From CAYNRE01 sp964399535 (GTDB lineage Bacteria; Planctomycetota; Planctomycetia; Pirellulales; CAYNRE01), in assembly GCA_964399535.1 (NCBI GenBank), contig CAYNRE010000071.1, positions 62,001-126,000 on the forward strand: a DNA stretch of 64,000 bases, given 5' to 3'. Positions within the stretch are counted from its first letter, which is position 1. The number at the start of each line of letters is the position of its first letter. The translations under genes and the position numbers were made by a program. Below the pieces are notes generated by a model, which did no database searches, was not told the DNA's origin, and saw only the letters and a list, made by a program, of their open reading frames with translations. Below are positions 55,069 through 64,000 of this stretch, piece by piece.

Positions 55069-55953
55069 TCATTCGACGTTCTGGATCATCTCCCGCATCT
55101 TCTCGATCGCCGCCTTGATCTCGATCACGTGGCGGGCGATTTCGATGTCGTTGGCCTTGGAGCCGATGGTGTTCGTTTCCCGAAACATTTCCTGGGTCAA
55201 AAACTCCAGCTTTCGCCCCGAACTATCGGTTTCGGCCAGGAAGGCGGCGAACTGCACCAGGTGGCTGCGGAGGCGAACGATTTCCTCGGAGATATCGCTG
55301 CGGTCGGCGAAAATGCTTACCTCTTTGATCAGGTCGGCCGGATTGAGCGACACCGCGAAGTCGGCCAGGGCTTTGCGAATTCGCTCTTCCAGCCGGGTGC
55401 GGTACCCCTGCGAAACCAGCGGGGCCCGGGTTTCAATCTCGGCCAACTCGCGCGCGATGGTTTCGGCCTGGAGCCGCAGGTCGGCCTCCATGGCCTGGCC
55501 TTCGTCGCGGCGCATCTGTTCCAGATGGGAAAGCGCCTGTTGCAGGGCCTGGCGAATCAGCGGCCATTCGGCGGTTGCCGCCGCGCTATCGGGGCCCGAT
55601 TCGCTGATGACGCCGGGCAGTTGCAGCAGGCTGCACAAGTCGATGTCGCCGAGCAGCCCCAGGTCGGACTGCAGCTTGCCCAATTGCTGCCGGTAACCCG
55701 ACAGAACGTCGGCGTTCAGGCGGTAGTCATCGGGCTGCCTGGCCCGGTCGATTCGCAGATTGGCCTGTACGGTGCCGCGCTTAATCTGCTGGCGGACGAC
55801 GGCCTCGACCTCGGGTTCGAGCAGGTTGTGCGACTCGGGGCTGCGATAGGTCAGCTTGAAGTAACGGCTGTTGATCGTGCGCAGCTCGAATGAAACCGCC
55901 AGCCCGTCTTGCTGGAGGTGGGCTTCGCCAAAGCCGGTCATGCTCAACAGCAC
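55069..55953 (-). CDS. YicC/YloC-family endoribonuclease
   Basis: Predicted 294-residue cytoplasmic protein. MLLSMTGFGEA at the N-terminus, EMRTINSRYF-like ELRTINSRYFKLTYR, and the C-terminal GRKLEFLTQEMFRETNTIGSKA are the hallmarks of YicC, and the length is normal (about 290). Members have been reported to act as endoribonucleases in RNA turnover. The start is a GTG at 55953; an ATG four codons later is possible but would remove the conserved start. It lies upstream of gmk, the usual bacterial arrangement. Confidence 0.93.
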   Translation of the reverse strand: MLLSMTGFGEAHLQQDGLAVSFELRTINSRYFKLTYRSPESHNLLEPEVEAVVRQQIKRGTVQANLRIDRARQPDDYRLNADVLSGYRQQLGKLQSDLGLLGDIDLCSLLQLPGVISESGPDSAAATAEWPLIRQALQQALSHLEQMRRDEGQAMEADLRLQAETIARELAEIETRAPLVSQGYRTRLEERIRKALADFAVSLNPADLIKEVSIFADRSDISEEIVRLRSHLVQFAAFLAETDSSGRKLEFLTQEMFRETNTIGSKANDIEIARHVIEIKAAIEKMREMIQNVE

Positions 55954-56110
55954 GCGACACCTGTCGTTGGTTAAAATGCCGTTCGGCGCCGCCGGGCTTC
56001 CGCTCCACCACTGACGCCGCAGCCGGGCAGGTCGAATCGAGCGTGAGCGTCGGTTGGGGCCACCCGCGCCGCCCGTGGCGGGGTGGCTCGCCGGCTGGGG
56101 CTACGGCCGC

Positions 56111-56509
56111 TCACTCGGGGCTGCCTTCGCTACTGGGCTGCTCGGCGGGAGGGGTTTCCGGGGTGCCTGGGGTGGCGCTCTCGCGAGATTCAGGCTCTTG
56201 CGAGGGGCTAGCGCTCTCGGAAAGCGGCTCGTCGGAGACGGGCAGTTCGCTGCCCAGCCCTGGATCGATGCGATCGCCGGTTCCGGTATAGACCTTGACC
56301 GCGGCCGCGCAGAGCACGATCCAGAACAGGGCCGTTACCACGGTTGCCTTGGTAAACACGTCGCCCGCCTTGGTGCCAAAGGCGCTCTGCCCACCTTGAC
56401 CGCCGAACGCGCCGGCCAAGCCGCCCCCTTTACCGCGCTGAAGCAAGATCAGCACGACCATGAACAGGGACAAGAGCACCAGCACGATCATTAACAACGT
56501 TCCCAACAT
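56111..56509 (-). CDS. secG: Protein-export membrane protein SecG
   Basis: Predicted 132-residue inner-membrane subunit of the SecYEG translocon. The first membrane segment (about 2-24) is followed by the family signature LLQRGKGGGLAGAFGGQGG, and a second segment lies near 55-72. The C-terminal 50 residues are an added Ser/Pro/Glu-rich tail, since SecG is usually 70-110 residues. The start is the ATG at 56509, with AGGGAG nine nt upstream; a GTG two codons earlier (56515) would leave too little spacing. It lies 72 bp after tpiA, a frequent neighbour. Confidence 0.92.
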   Translation of the reverse strand: MLGTLLMIVLVLLSLFMVVLILLQRGKGGGLAGAFGGQGGQSAFGTKAGDVFTKATVVTALFWIVLCAAAVKVYTGTGDRIDPGLGSELPVSDEPLSESASPSQEPESRESATPGTPETPPAEQPSSEGSPE

Positions 56510-56581
56510 GAGCACCAGCTCCCTGAATTCAAAGCACTCGAGCGACTGTAACGTCCGTGTCCCGGGCGACGGGGCTGCCGG

Positions 56582-57352
56582 CTATCCGGCCGGTGCCGCT
56601 TGGGCAATGGCCAGAAACTCGCCCGCCTCGAGACTGGCACCGCCCACCAGCGCCCCGTCGATATCGGCCTGTTGGAGCAGTTCCGCCGCGTTGGCCGCCT
56701 TAACGCTGCCCCCGTACAAAATTCGCACGGTTGCCGCCGTGGCCGGATTGTATCGCTCGGCCAGCAACCTGCGAAGCTCAGCATGTACCTCTTGGGCTTG
56801 AGCCGGCGTGGCCACTTTGCCAGTACCGATGGCCCAAACCGGTTCGTAGGCAATTACCAGCCGGGCCACGTCGTCGGCGGCAAGGCCCGCGAGCGAGCCC
56901 TGGAACTGGCGGGCAATGACGGCGGCCGTTTGGCCCGCCTCGCGCTCGGCCAAAAGTTCGCCCAGGCAGACGATCGGCACCAGGCCCGCGGCCAGGGCGG
57001 CTTTGGTCTTGTCGCACACCATGGCGTCGGTCTCGCCCATCAGGTGCCGGCGCTCGCTGTGACCGAGAATGACGTACCGGCAGCCCAAGTCGACCAGCAT
57101 GCCGGCGCTAATCTCGCCGGTGAAGGCGCCCTGCGCCTGGTGGTACAGGTTCTGCCCGCCCCAGGCGACGGGGCTCCCCGCCAGGGCCTGGCGAACCGCG
57201 TCGATGTAAACGCTCGGCGGGCAGACAGCCAGTTCGGCCGCGGCCACTTGGCCAGCGCCGGCGGCCACGCCCTGGGCCAGGGTCACGGCGCCAGAGCGGT
57301 TGAGGTGCATTTTCCAGTTCCCGGCAACCAGCGGACGCCTGGGGTGGCTCAT
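56582..57352 (-). CDS. tpiA: Triosephosphate isomerase
   Basis: Predicted 256-residue cytoplasmic glycolytic enzyme that interconverts glyceraldehyde-3-phosphate and dihydroxyacetone phosphate. Catalytic residues are Lys14 in AGNWKMH, His98 in ILGHSERR and Glu170 in IAYEPVWAIGTG; the phosphate loop YGGSVKAANA lies near 210. Length is normal. The start at 57352 has AGGAG upstream. Neighbours are the DAHP synthase gene 31 bp upstream and secG downstream. Confidence 0.97.
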   Translation of the reverse strand: MSHPRRPLVAGNWKMHLNRSGAVTLAQGVAAGAGQVAAAELAVCPPSVYIDAVRQALAGSPVAWGGQNLYHQAQGAFTGEISAGMLVDLGCRYVILGHSERRHLMGETDAMVCDKTKAALAAGLVPIVCLGELLAEREAGQTAAVIARQFQGSLAGLAADDVARLVIAYEPVWAIGTGKVATPAQAQEVHAELRRLLAERYNPATAATVRILYGGSVKAANAAELLQQADIDGALVGGASLEAGEFLAIAQAAPAG

Positions 57353-57383
57353 CGAGGGCTCCTCGCGGGGGTCGGCAGACGGT

Positions 57384-58436
57384 CTAGGCAGCGGTGTGGG
57401 CTGGGTCGGTTATCTGCTTGCCCAACAGCGCGGCCAAGGCCCGGATTCGGCCGGCCAGGTCGGCGTATTGCTCGGGCAAAAGGGCCTGCGGACCATCGGA
57501 CCAGGCCTGTTCCGGACAGTTGTGCACCTCGATGTGAACGCCGTCGGCACCCGCCGCCACGCCGGCCAAGGCACAGGCCGGAATCAAATCGGGCCGGCCC
57601 GTGGCGTGGCTCGGATCGACCACGATCGGCAGATGCGACAACCGCCGGGCCAGGGGCACGGCGGCCACGTCGAACAGGTTTCGCGTGGCGGTGTCGAAGC
57701 TCTTGATGCCCCGTTCGCACAACACGACGCGGGCGTTGCCCTGGGAAAGTATGTACTCGGCGCTCATCAGCAGATCGGTAATGGTGGCGCTCATGCCCCG
57801 TTTGAGCAACACGGGGCGGTTGGTCCTGCCCACTTCCGTCAGGAGGTTGAAGTTCTGCATGTTCCGCGCGCCGATCTGGATCATGTCGGCGTACTCGGCC
57901 ACGACCTCGACCTTGCGGGGGTCCATCACCTCGGTGACCACGGGCAAGCGATACTGGTCGCCGATCGCGCGGAGGATTTTCAGCCCCTCTTCGGCCAGCC
58001 CCTGAAAGGCATAGGGGCTCGTGCGCGGTTTGAACGCCCCGCCCCGCAGTATATTGGCGCCAGACTTGGCGACCGAGGCGGCAATGGCCTCGAGCCGCTC
58101 GAAGCCCTCGATGGCACACGGCCCGGCGATCATCCCCAGGTGGCTGCCCCCCAGTTTCACCGTGGCCGTCTTGCCTCCCCCCACTTCGACCACGCTCGGC
58201 TCGGGATGAGCCTCGATCGAAGCCAACTTGTACGGCGGCAGAATCGGGATCACGTCGGCCACGCCCGGAATGGCCCGCAGCGGCTCGGCCTGGAGCTTGG
58301 CTTCGTCGCCAATGACGCCAATGATGGTGCGGTAACTGCCCCGGCTTAGGTGAGCTTTGAAGCCCAGGGCCTCGATTCGCTCGACCACGTGGTCGATTTG
58401 CTGATCGGTGGCGCCCGCCTGCAAAACAATGATCAC
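57384..58436 (-). CDS. aroF: 3-deoxy-7-phosphoheptulonate synthase (AroF/AroG type I-beta)
   Basis: Predicted 350-residue enzyme that condenses phosphoenolpyruvate and erythrose-4-phosphate, the first step of the shikimate pathway. An N-terminal ferredoxin-like domain (about 1-80) precedes the KDO8P/DAHP barrel. Landmarks are GMIAGPCAIEG, GANILRGGAFKPRTSPY, IGARNMQNFNLL, LLKRGMSAT, CERGIKSF and VDPSHATGR. This fits the type I-beta form whose N-terminal domain can mediate aromatic feedback. The start is GTG at 58436, with AAAGGTG five nt upstream; the frame extends further but is not conserved. tpiA follows 31 bp later. Confidence 0.93.
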   Translation of the reverse strand: MIIVLQAGATDQQIDHVVERIEALGFKAHLSRGSYRTIIGVIGDEAKLQAEPLRAIPGVADVIPILPPYKLASIEAHPEPSVVEVGGGKTATVKLGGSHLGMIAGPCAIEGFERLEAIAASVAKSGANILRGGAFKPRTSPYAFQGLAEEGLKILRAIGDQYRLPVVTEVMDPRKVEVVAEYADMIQIGARNMQNFNLLTEVGRTNRPVLLKRGMSATITDLLMSAEYILSQGNARVVLCERGIKSFDTATRNLFDVAAVPLARRLSHLPIVVDPSHATGRPDLIPACALAGVAAGADGVHIEVHNCPEQAWSDGPQALLPEQYADLAGRIRALAALLGKQITDPAHTAA

Positions 58437-58801
58437 GACCGCACCTTTAACCGAACGATTGTTTGCCGAGGAATCGACCCGCCAGAGCCCGCGCACCGGC
58501 TGCTACCGGGCCGTTTCGGGCGAATCGCGAAGGATAACATAGACCGGGCCCCCCGGGTAAGGCCCCCGCGCAACCCTCGGGCGCTAGTAGATTAAGCCCG
58601 GCCCGGTCGGACGGTGCCTGGCCGACGGCCGCTGGGATTCTCCCGGGAGCAAGTGCGCTCAGCGCCGGGCGCCCGCTCGGAAAGGTGCTGGCGGGTTTGA
58701 ACCTGCCCGCGCAAAAGTCGCCCGGCAGGGCCGGGGCGGCTGTCCCGGGAGGCCCCATCGCGACCGGCAAAAGAACTCGGCAGGAAAGGCCAACCCGAGG
58801 G
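58437..58801. other. Intergenic gap between pheA and the DAHP synthase gene
   Basis: 365 bp between two minus-strand genes. It presumably holds the promoter for the aroF-tpiA-secG genes, but no convincing -35/-10 pair or hairpin stood out. No gene is supported on either strand. Confidence 0.5.
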
Positions 58802-59926
58802 CTAGCCGATGGGCTGGCTCCGCGGGTACGAGCCCAGTACCTCGAGCCGCAGCGCTTTGCGCCGCAGCGTTTCCACGACCTTGCGAACCCGGCTGTCGTG
58901 CTCGTGTCCGTCGAGCTCGACGAAGAACAAGTAGCCCCCTTCGGGTCGGGCGATGGGAAACGACTCGATCCAGGTCAGGTTCAGCCCCGCACGCTTGAAT
59001 AGATTCAGGGCATCGGCCAGCCCGCCGGGGCGGTGCTCGACCTCGAACATCAGCGAAGTTTTGTCGCGGCCCGTGCGGGGGGCGCCGTGCTGACCGATGA
59101 CGGCGAAGCGGGTGAGGTTGCCCGGGTTGTCTTCGATTTGTTCGGCCAGCACGTCGAGCCCGTAAAAAACGCCCGCTTGTGGGCTGGCGATGGCCGCGGC
59201 CCCCGGTTTTTCAAGGGCCAACTGGGCCGCGATCGCGGTACTGGTGACCTCGATCGAACGGGCTTGGGGCAGGTGGCGGGCCAGCCAATTGCGGCACTGC
59301 GAGAGGGGCTGCGACTTGCTGTACACCTCGCTGATTTCGGCGCGGGGGCATTTGCCAAGCAGGTGATGGTGAATCTCCAACAGCACCTCGCAGCAAATGC
59401 GCACCGGCAGCCGGGTGAACATATCGAGGGTGTCGGCAATGCGCCCGTCGGTCGAGTTTTCGAGCGGAACCAGCCCAAAGTCGGCGTGACCGGCGTTCAC
59501 CTCTTCGAAAACGGCGGCGATACTTGATACCGGCACCGCTTCCACGCTTTGACCGAAGCGGTGCAGCGCCGCCAGATGGCTATAGGTGTATTGCGGACCT
59601 AGGAACGCGACTTTGAGTACTTTCTCCAAAGCGCGCGAACCTGAGATCAGTTCGCGAAAAACGGCGCGGAGGCAATCGTTGCTCAGCGGTCCCTGGCTCA
59701 GCGCGAGCACCCGGCTGATCACTTCCTCTTCGCGCACCGGGTCGTACACGACTTGGCCGTCGCGCTGCTTCAGGCGGCCGATTCTGTGGGCCAACTCGGC
59801 TCGCTGGTTGACGAGCCGCACGAGCTGCCGATCGACTTTGTCGATTTGCGCGCGAATGGCGGCAATCGACGATCCGGACGAGCGCGTGCTCGAAGGTGTC
59901 TTGGCTGGCGCCGAATTCTTGGCCAT
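58802..59926 (-). CDS. pheA: Bifunctional chorismate mutase/prephenate dehydratase (P-protein)
   Basis: Predicted 374-residue cytoplasmic enzyme of phenylalanine synthesis, turning chorismate into prephenate and then phenylpyruvate. An AroQ-type chorismate mutase domain lies at about 20-100 (IRAQIDKVDRQLVRLVNQRAELA). The prephenate dehydratase domain lies at about 107-285, with VAFLGPQYTYSHLAA, VPLENSTDGRI, STAIAAQLA and the NLTRFAVIG catalytic region. A regulatory ACT domain lies at about 295-370, with WIESFPIARPEGGYLFFVEL. Domain order and length are normal for PheA. The gene is followed after 365 bp by the DAHP synthase, so two aromatic-pathway genes are neighbours. Confidence 0.96.
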   Translation of the reverse strand: MAKNSAPAKTPSSTRSSGSSIAAIRAQIDKVDRQLVRLVNQRAELAHRIGRLKQRDGQVVYDPVREEEVISRVLALSQGPLSNDCLRAVFRELISGSRALEKVLKVAFLGPQYTYSHLAALHRFGQSVEAVPVSSIAAVFEEVNAGHADFGLVPLENSTDGRIADTLDMFTRLPVRICCEVLLEIHHHLLGKCPRAEISEVYSKSQPLSQCRNWLARHLPQARSIEVTSTAIAAQLALEKPGAAAIASPQAGVFYGLDVLAEQIEDNPGNLTRFAVIGQHGAPRTGRDKTSLMFEVEHRPGGLADALNLFKRAGLNLTWIESFPIARPEGGYLFFVELDGHEHDSRVRKVVETLRRKALRLEVLGSYPRSQPIG

Positions 59927-59940
59927 TTGGCCGCCCCAAA

Positions 59941-59969
59941 CTCATAGTGGATAAGCAGCTACGTCACAA
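59941..59969 (-). promoter_or_regulatory. Possible pheA promoter
   Basis: On the minus strand, TTGTGA (59964-59969), a 17-bp spacer and TATGAG (59941-59946) resemble a sigma70 promoter. It would place the start site only about 7 nt before the ATG at 59926, giving an almost leaderless message, so it is uncertain. Confidence 0.35.
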
Positions 59970-60715
59970 AATCGGCCTCGCCCCCGGGCCGGCAGCACCC
60001 TTGTAATTTCGCGCCGGGGGAGTGTCAAGCAAGCCGCCCGAGTGTTACCATGCCCGAGTCGAACCTCGCGGGTGAGCCACCCGGTTGAGACCCTGGATTG
60101 GCGGCAGTTGGAACGCGGTTAACCGTGCGTTCTGAATTAGTTTAGGTCATTTCGTCGAGGCCTGGCGCCGGGCGGCCGCTGGGGGGTCGAAAACTCCTGG
60201 TCAGGTGCCTGCTCGGCCCGGCAACCGCACGAGACCGGCAACCGGTTGCGGGATTGAGCTGCCAATGTGACAGCCTTGGGAAGCCCAGCCAGGGCGGTAT
60301 GTCAGATTGGCAGCGAATGCGCGGTACCGATCCTGGTGGCTCTGCGGTTGGGTTCGAGACGAATTGCGTAACAATTTTGATGATAAGTACTTAGGACGAA
60401 TGCTCGGGCTGTTTGTCTGCGGCACGTGCTTTGCGTCTCGAAGGTCGATATCGGGTCCAGTGCGCCAAATCGTTACTCGGGGTCTCGCTGAAGTCCTAGC
60501 GATCAACCGGTCGCTGGGTGGCCGTAGTACGGTTCGAACCGAAATCGCGGTTCGATCGACTGCGCCAAAGGCCGCGTTGTACGAGGGGGCGCCCCAGGCC
60601 CGTCGTCGGCAGGTTGACCGGCCAGTACCGGTTTTCGGCCGACTTTAACAAGCCAATTCACCTCTGCGACCGGCCGACGACGGCATCGCGGAGTCAAGCA
60701 TCAAGGGAGAGTTCC
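59970..60715. other. Long intergenic region upstream of dnaK
   Basis: About 750 bp with locally lower GC than its surroundings, for example around 60360-60400. A plus-strand open frame at 60307-60648 shows no domain and no good ribosome-binding site, so I treat it as chance. No CIRCE-type inverted repeat (TTAGCACTC/GAGTGCTAA), clear heat-shock promoter or repeat copy was recognised, although dnaK regulation should reside here. Confidence 0.45.
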
Positions 60716-62626
60716 ATGGCACAAGGCGAAAAGATCATCGGAATCGACCTCGGCACGACCAACTCCGTCGTCGCGGTGATGGACGGCGGTGAGGCCAAGG
60801 TGATTCCCAACCAGGAGGGCAATCGCCTGACGCCGAGCGTCGTGGGGTTCACCGACAAGGGCGAGACCCTGGTCGGCGAGTTGGCTCGCCGGCAAGCGGT
60901 GATGAACCCCACTCGTACGGTGTACTCCATCAAGCGATTCATGGGGCGCCGCCACAACGAGGTGGCGTCGGAAGAGAAGATGGTTCCCTACCAGGTGGTA
61001 GGGGGGCCGCAAGACTACGTCAAAGTGCGCGTGGGCGAGAAAGAGCACACGCCGCCGGAAGTGTCGGCCAAGGTGCTGCGGAAGCTGAAGGAATCGGCCG
61101 AAGCCTACCTCGGTCACAAGGTGAACAAGGCCGTGATTACGGTGCCGGCCTACTTTAACGATGCGCAGCGCCAAGCCACCAAGGATGCCGGTGAAATCGC
61201 CGGCCTGGAAGTGGCCCGCATCATCAACGAGCCCACGGCGGCCTCGCTGGCCTATGGTCTCGACAAGAAAGAGGCCGAGAAGATCGTGGTCTTCGACCTG
61301 GGGGGCGGCACGTTCGACGTCTCGGTGCTGGAAGTGGCCGAGGGCGTGTTCCGGGTCATCAGCACCAATGGCGACACGCACCTGGGGGGCGACGACTTCG
61401 ACGAGGTGCTGATCAACTACGTGGCCGACCAGTTCAAGAAAGACCACGGCATCGATCTGCGCAAGGACACGATGGCCTTGCAGCGCCTGCAAGAAGCCTG
61501 CGAAAAGGCCAAGAAGGAGCTCAGCTCGGCCCAATCGACCGACATTAACCTGCCCTTTATCACGGCCGACGCCACCGGGCCCAAGCACTTGCAGATGAAC
61601 ATTACCCGGGCCACCTTCGAGCAGTTGGTCGATCACCTGATCGAGCGCTGCCGGGGCCCGGTGTTGCAGGCGATGCAGGATGCCAAGCTCAAGCCGGCCG
61701 ATATCGACGAGGTGGTGCTGGTCGGCGGTTCGACCCGGATTCCCAAGGTGCAGGAGTTGGTCAAGAAGATCTTCGGCAAGGAACCGCACCGCGGGGTGAA
61801 TCCCGACGAGGTGGTCGCGGTCGGCGCGGCCATTCAAGGGGGCGTGTTGGCCGGCGAAGTGCAGAATGTGCTCTTGCTCGATGTAACGCCGTTGTCGCTG
61901 GGCATTGAAACCCTGGGCGGCATCTTCACCAAACTGGTCGAGAAGAACACCACGATTCCCACGGAGCGCAAGCAGGTGTTCTCGACGGCCGATGACAACC
62001 AGACCGCGGTGACGGTCCGCGTTTTCCAGGGCGAACGCGAAATGGCGGCCGACAACCGCCTGCTCGGCCAGTTCAACCTGGAGGGCATTCCGGCGGCCCC
62101 GCGGGGAATGCCGCAGATTGAAGTGAAATTCGACATCGACGCCAACGGCATTCTCAACGTTTCGGCCAAGGATTTGGGCACCAACAAACAGCAGACGGTG
62201 CGCATCGAGCAATCGAGCGGGCTTTCGGATGCCGAGATCGAACGGATGCGCAAAGACGCCGAGACCCACGCGGCCGACGACAAAAAGAAGCGCGAGTTGG
62301 CCGAGCTGCACAACAAGAGCGAGTCGATGTGCTTCCAGCTCGAGAAGGTGATCAAGGAGAACGAGAGCAAGCTGAACCCGGCCGACAAGTCGGCGGTCGA
62401 GTCGGCAATCGCCAAAACGCGCGAAGTGGCCAAGGGGCAAGACGTCGACGCCATCAAGTCGGCGCTAAGCCAGCTCGAAGCCGCTTCGCACGCCTTGAGC
62501 AAGTCGCTGTACGAAGGCGCCGCGGCGGCGGGGGGCGCTGCCGAGGCTGGGGGCGGCTCGCCGGGCGGCTCCACGGGGGGCTCGGACGACGACGTGATCG
62601 ACGCCGATTTCGAAGTGAAGAACTAA
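60716..62626 (+). CDS. dnaK: Chaperone protein DnaK (Hsp70)
   Basis: Predicted 636-residue cytoplasmic ATP-dependent chaperone that works with DnaJ and GrpE. The actin-like ATPase domain has GIDLGTTNSVV, VITVPAYFNDAQRQATKDAG, FDLGGGTFDVSVLEV and VGGSTRIPKVQ. The substrate domain has LLLDVTPLSLGIET, and the Gly/Ala-rich tail ends in DDVIDADFEVKN. Length is normal. The start at 60716 has AAGGGAGA upstream; the frame is open further upstream but not conserved. dnaJ, grpE and hrcA are not adjacent. clpB follows after 195 bp, pairing two disaggregation partners. Confidence 0.98.
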   Translation: MAQGEKIIGIDLGTTNSVVAVMDGGEAKVIPNQEGNRLTPSVVGFTDKGETLVGELARRQAVMNPTRTVYSIKRFMGRRHNEVASEEKMVPYQVVGGPQDYVKVRVGEKEHTPPEVSAKVLRKLKESAEAYLGHKVNKAVITVPAYFNDAQRQATKDAGEIAGLEVARIINEPTAASLAYGLDKKEAEKIVVFDLGGGTFDVSVLEVAEGVFRVISTNGDTHLGGDDFDEVLINYVADQFKKDHGIDLRKDTMALQRLQEACEKAKKELSSAQSTDINLPFITADATGPKHLQMNITRATFEQLVDHLIERCRGPVLQAMQDAKLKPADIDEVVLVGGSTRIPKVQELVKKIFGKEPHRGVNPDEVVAVGAAIQGGVLAGEVQNVLLLDVTPLSLGIETLGGIFTKLVEKNTTIPTERKQVFSTADDNQTAVTVRVFQGEREMAADNRLLGQFNLEGIPAAPRGMPQIEVKFDIDANGILNVSAKDLGTNKQQTVRIEQSSGLSDAEIERMRKDAETHAADDKKKRELAELHNKSESMCFQLEKVIKENESKLNPADKSAVESAIAKTREVAKGQDVDAIKSALSQLEAASHALSKSLYEGAAAAGGAAEAGGGSPGGSTGGSDDDVIDADFEVKN

Positions 62627-62821
62627 GCGGCTCGGCCACCGCCCGCGCGGCGCGGCTCCCGGCTTTCCAGCACGGGATGACCGGTCACGCGGGCGGAAAC
62701 GGGCTGCTTTGGCTGATACCTGGGCGCGCCCCCGTTGAGCGCGCCGGTCTGCGCTGTTTGGCTCTGCGCTGCAACTGCGCGCCCTGGGCGCTTGAAAACC
62801 AGGGAAGAGGAGGGTTCGCCC

Positions 62822-64000
62822 ATGGCATTCCGATTCGACAAACTTACGGTTAAAGCGGCCGAGGCCGTGCAGCGGGCACAGCAGCTCGCCGAGGAGCAGA
62901 GCAATCCGCAGATCGAATCGCTCCACTTGCTGGCCGCGCTGCTCGGCGAGGCCGAGGGCATCGTCGCGCCGTTGCTCGACAAGATCGGCGCCCACCGGAG
63001 TCAGCTCGAGTCGATGGTTTCGGCGGAACTAGGGCATTTGCCCAAGGCGCGGGGGGGCGCTCCCCCGCAGCCCGCCGAGAGCCTGCGCCAGGTGCTCGAA
63101 GGAGCCCAGCGTGAAGCCGACGCGATGAAGGACGACTTCGTTTCCACCGAGCACCTGCTCTTGGCGCTGGCCAAAGTGGATTCCAAGGCCAAGAACCTGC
63201 TCAAGCTCAATGCCATCGGCGAGAAAGAGCTGCTCAGCGCCCTGCAGGCGGTACGCGGCGCGGCCCGGGTTTCCGACCCCACGCCAGAAGACAAATTCCA
63301 GGCCCTGGAAAAATACGGCATCGATCTGGTGGCCCGGGCCAACCAGGGCAAACTCGACCCGGTAATCGGCCGCGACCAGGAGATTCGCCGGGTGATTCAG
63401 GTGCTTTCGCGGCGCACGAAGAACAACCCGGTTTTGATCGGTGAACCGGGCGTGGGCAAGACCGCGATTGCCGAGGGATTGGCGCTGCGGATCGTGCAGT
63501 CGGACGTACCCCAGGCGCTGAAGAACAAACGCGTGATCGCCCTGGACATGGGAGCCCTGATCGCGGGCACGAAGTTCCGCGGCGAGTTCGAGGAGCGCTT
63601 GAAGGCGGTACTGCGCGAGGTCCAGGCCGCCGGCGGCAATGTGATTCTGTTTATCGACGAATTACATACCGTGGTGGGCGCCGGCCGCGCCGAGGGGGGG
63701 AGCGATGCCGCCAACCTGCTCAAGCCGGCCTTGGCCCGTGGCGAGCTGCGCTGCATTGGCGCCACGACCCTGGACGAGTACCGACAATACATTGAGAAAG
63801 ACCCCGCGCTCGAGCGGCGGTTTCAACCGGTTTCGGTCGGGGAACCCTCGATCGAAGACACCATCGCCATCCTGCGCGGGCTGAAGGGGCGCTACGAGGC
63901 GCACCATGCGGGGGTGAAGATCAAAGACTCGGCCCTGGTGGCCGCGGCTCAGCTATCGGCCCGCTATATCACCGATCGGTTTTTGCCCGACAAGGCCATC
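62822..64000 (+). CDS. clpB: Chaperone ClpB, truncated by the window end
   Basis: Partial gene with 393 codons visible and no stop before the window ends; full ClpB is about 860 residues. ClpB is a hexameric disaggregase that works with DnaK. The N-terminal Clp repeat domain (1-150) starts MAFRFDKLTVKAAEAVQRAQ. The first AAA+ domain has Walker A GEPGVGKT (about 206-213), Walker B VILFIDELHT and the pore-loop motif AGTKFRGEFEERL. ClpB rather than ClpA/C is favoured by the RFDKLT start and by YIEKDPALERRFQPV, but the middle domain is outside the window. GAGGAGGG precedes the ATG. Confidence 0.93.
   Translation, partial: MAFRFDKLTVKAAEAVQRAQQLAEEQSNPQIESLHLLAALLGEAEGIVAPLLDKIGAHRSQLESMVSAELGHLPKARGGAPPQPAESLRQVLEGAQREADAMKDDFVSTEHLLLALAKVDSKAKNLLKLNAIGEKELLSALQAVRGAARVSDPTPEDKFQALEKYGIDLVARANQGKLDPVIGRDQEIRRVIQVLSRRTKNNPVLIGEPGVGKTAIAEGLALRIVQSDVPQALKNKRVIALDMGALIAGTKFRGEFEERLKAVLREVQAAGGNVILFIDELHTVVGAGRAEGGSDAANLLKPALARGELRCIGATTLDEYRQYIEKDPALERRFQPVSVGEPSIEDTIAILRGLKGRYEAHHAGVKIKDSALVAAAQLSARYITDRFLPDKAI

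Noticed and set aside
60307..60648. Possible 113-codon gene upstream of dnaK
   Set aside because: No domain, no good ribosome-binding site, and an Arg-rich composition typical of chance frames.
62790..62828. CTTGAAA ... CCCATGG resembling a heat-shock sigma promoter before clpB
   Set aside because: The spacing is about 21 nt, too long, and the second element overlaps the clpB start codon.

Overview
The window is high-GC bacterial chromosome that reads as a planctomycete, most likely of the Pirellulales type. This is inferred from gene content, not from a marker gene: a very large PQQ-propeller protein, a terpene-cyclase-fold repeat protein, a MoxR/DUF58/BatA/vWA/DUF4175-like cluster, an NPCBM protein, several secreted trypsin-like proteins, a stand-alone CoaC and oversized PstA/PstC. 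Genes are densely packed with many ATGA overlaps. No rRNA, tRNA, CRISPR, IS element or phage gene was seen.

Region 1 (1-13.6 kb): a hypothetical membrane-anchored protein, a CPA2 cation/proton antiporter fused to an EIIA-like domain, and nadB on the minus strand. Divergent from nadB is a leader region with a sigma70-type promoter, a 36-codon reading frame ending in Ile-Ala-Ile-Ile-Val, competing RNA hairpins and a terminator. It lies directly before cimA (citramalate synthase, isoleucine pathway) and valS. I read it as a translation-dependent attenuator. A DUF3467 gene with its own promoter and terminator, and csrA, follow.

Region 2 (13.6-22.5 kb): a small membrane protein, the phosphate operon pstS-pstC-pstA-pstB with a candidate Pho box, an Rrf2-type regulator and an HU-family protein. 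PstC carries a propeller-like insert and PstA a coiled-coil insert.

Region 3 (22.9-48.6 kb): one long plus-strand cluster of fourteen genes. It holds a double PQQ propeller protein, a terpene-cyclase-fold protein, MoxR ATPase, DUF58, BatA-like and vWA proteins, a DUF4175-like protein, two helical secreted proteins, an NPCBM protein, three consecutive trypsin-like/PDZ proteins (the first with an intact triad, the next two degenerate) and a small membrane protein. The layout suggests an envelope assembly or quality-control machine driven by the MoxR ATPase.

Region 4 (48.6-53 kb): a minus-strand trio of a TPR-AAA+ ATPase and two tandem paralogous TPR-membrane proteins, of unknown function.

Region 5 (53-60 kb): minus-strand housekeeping genes pheA, aroF-type DAHP synthase, tpiA, secG, yicC, gmk, rpoZ and coaC. 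Region 6 (60-64 kb): dnaK, then clpB cut by the window end.

Four copies of a dispersed repeat of about 155 bp lie in intergenic DNA in both orientations. Two internal hairpins are conserved among them, with covarying or loop-class-preserving changes.
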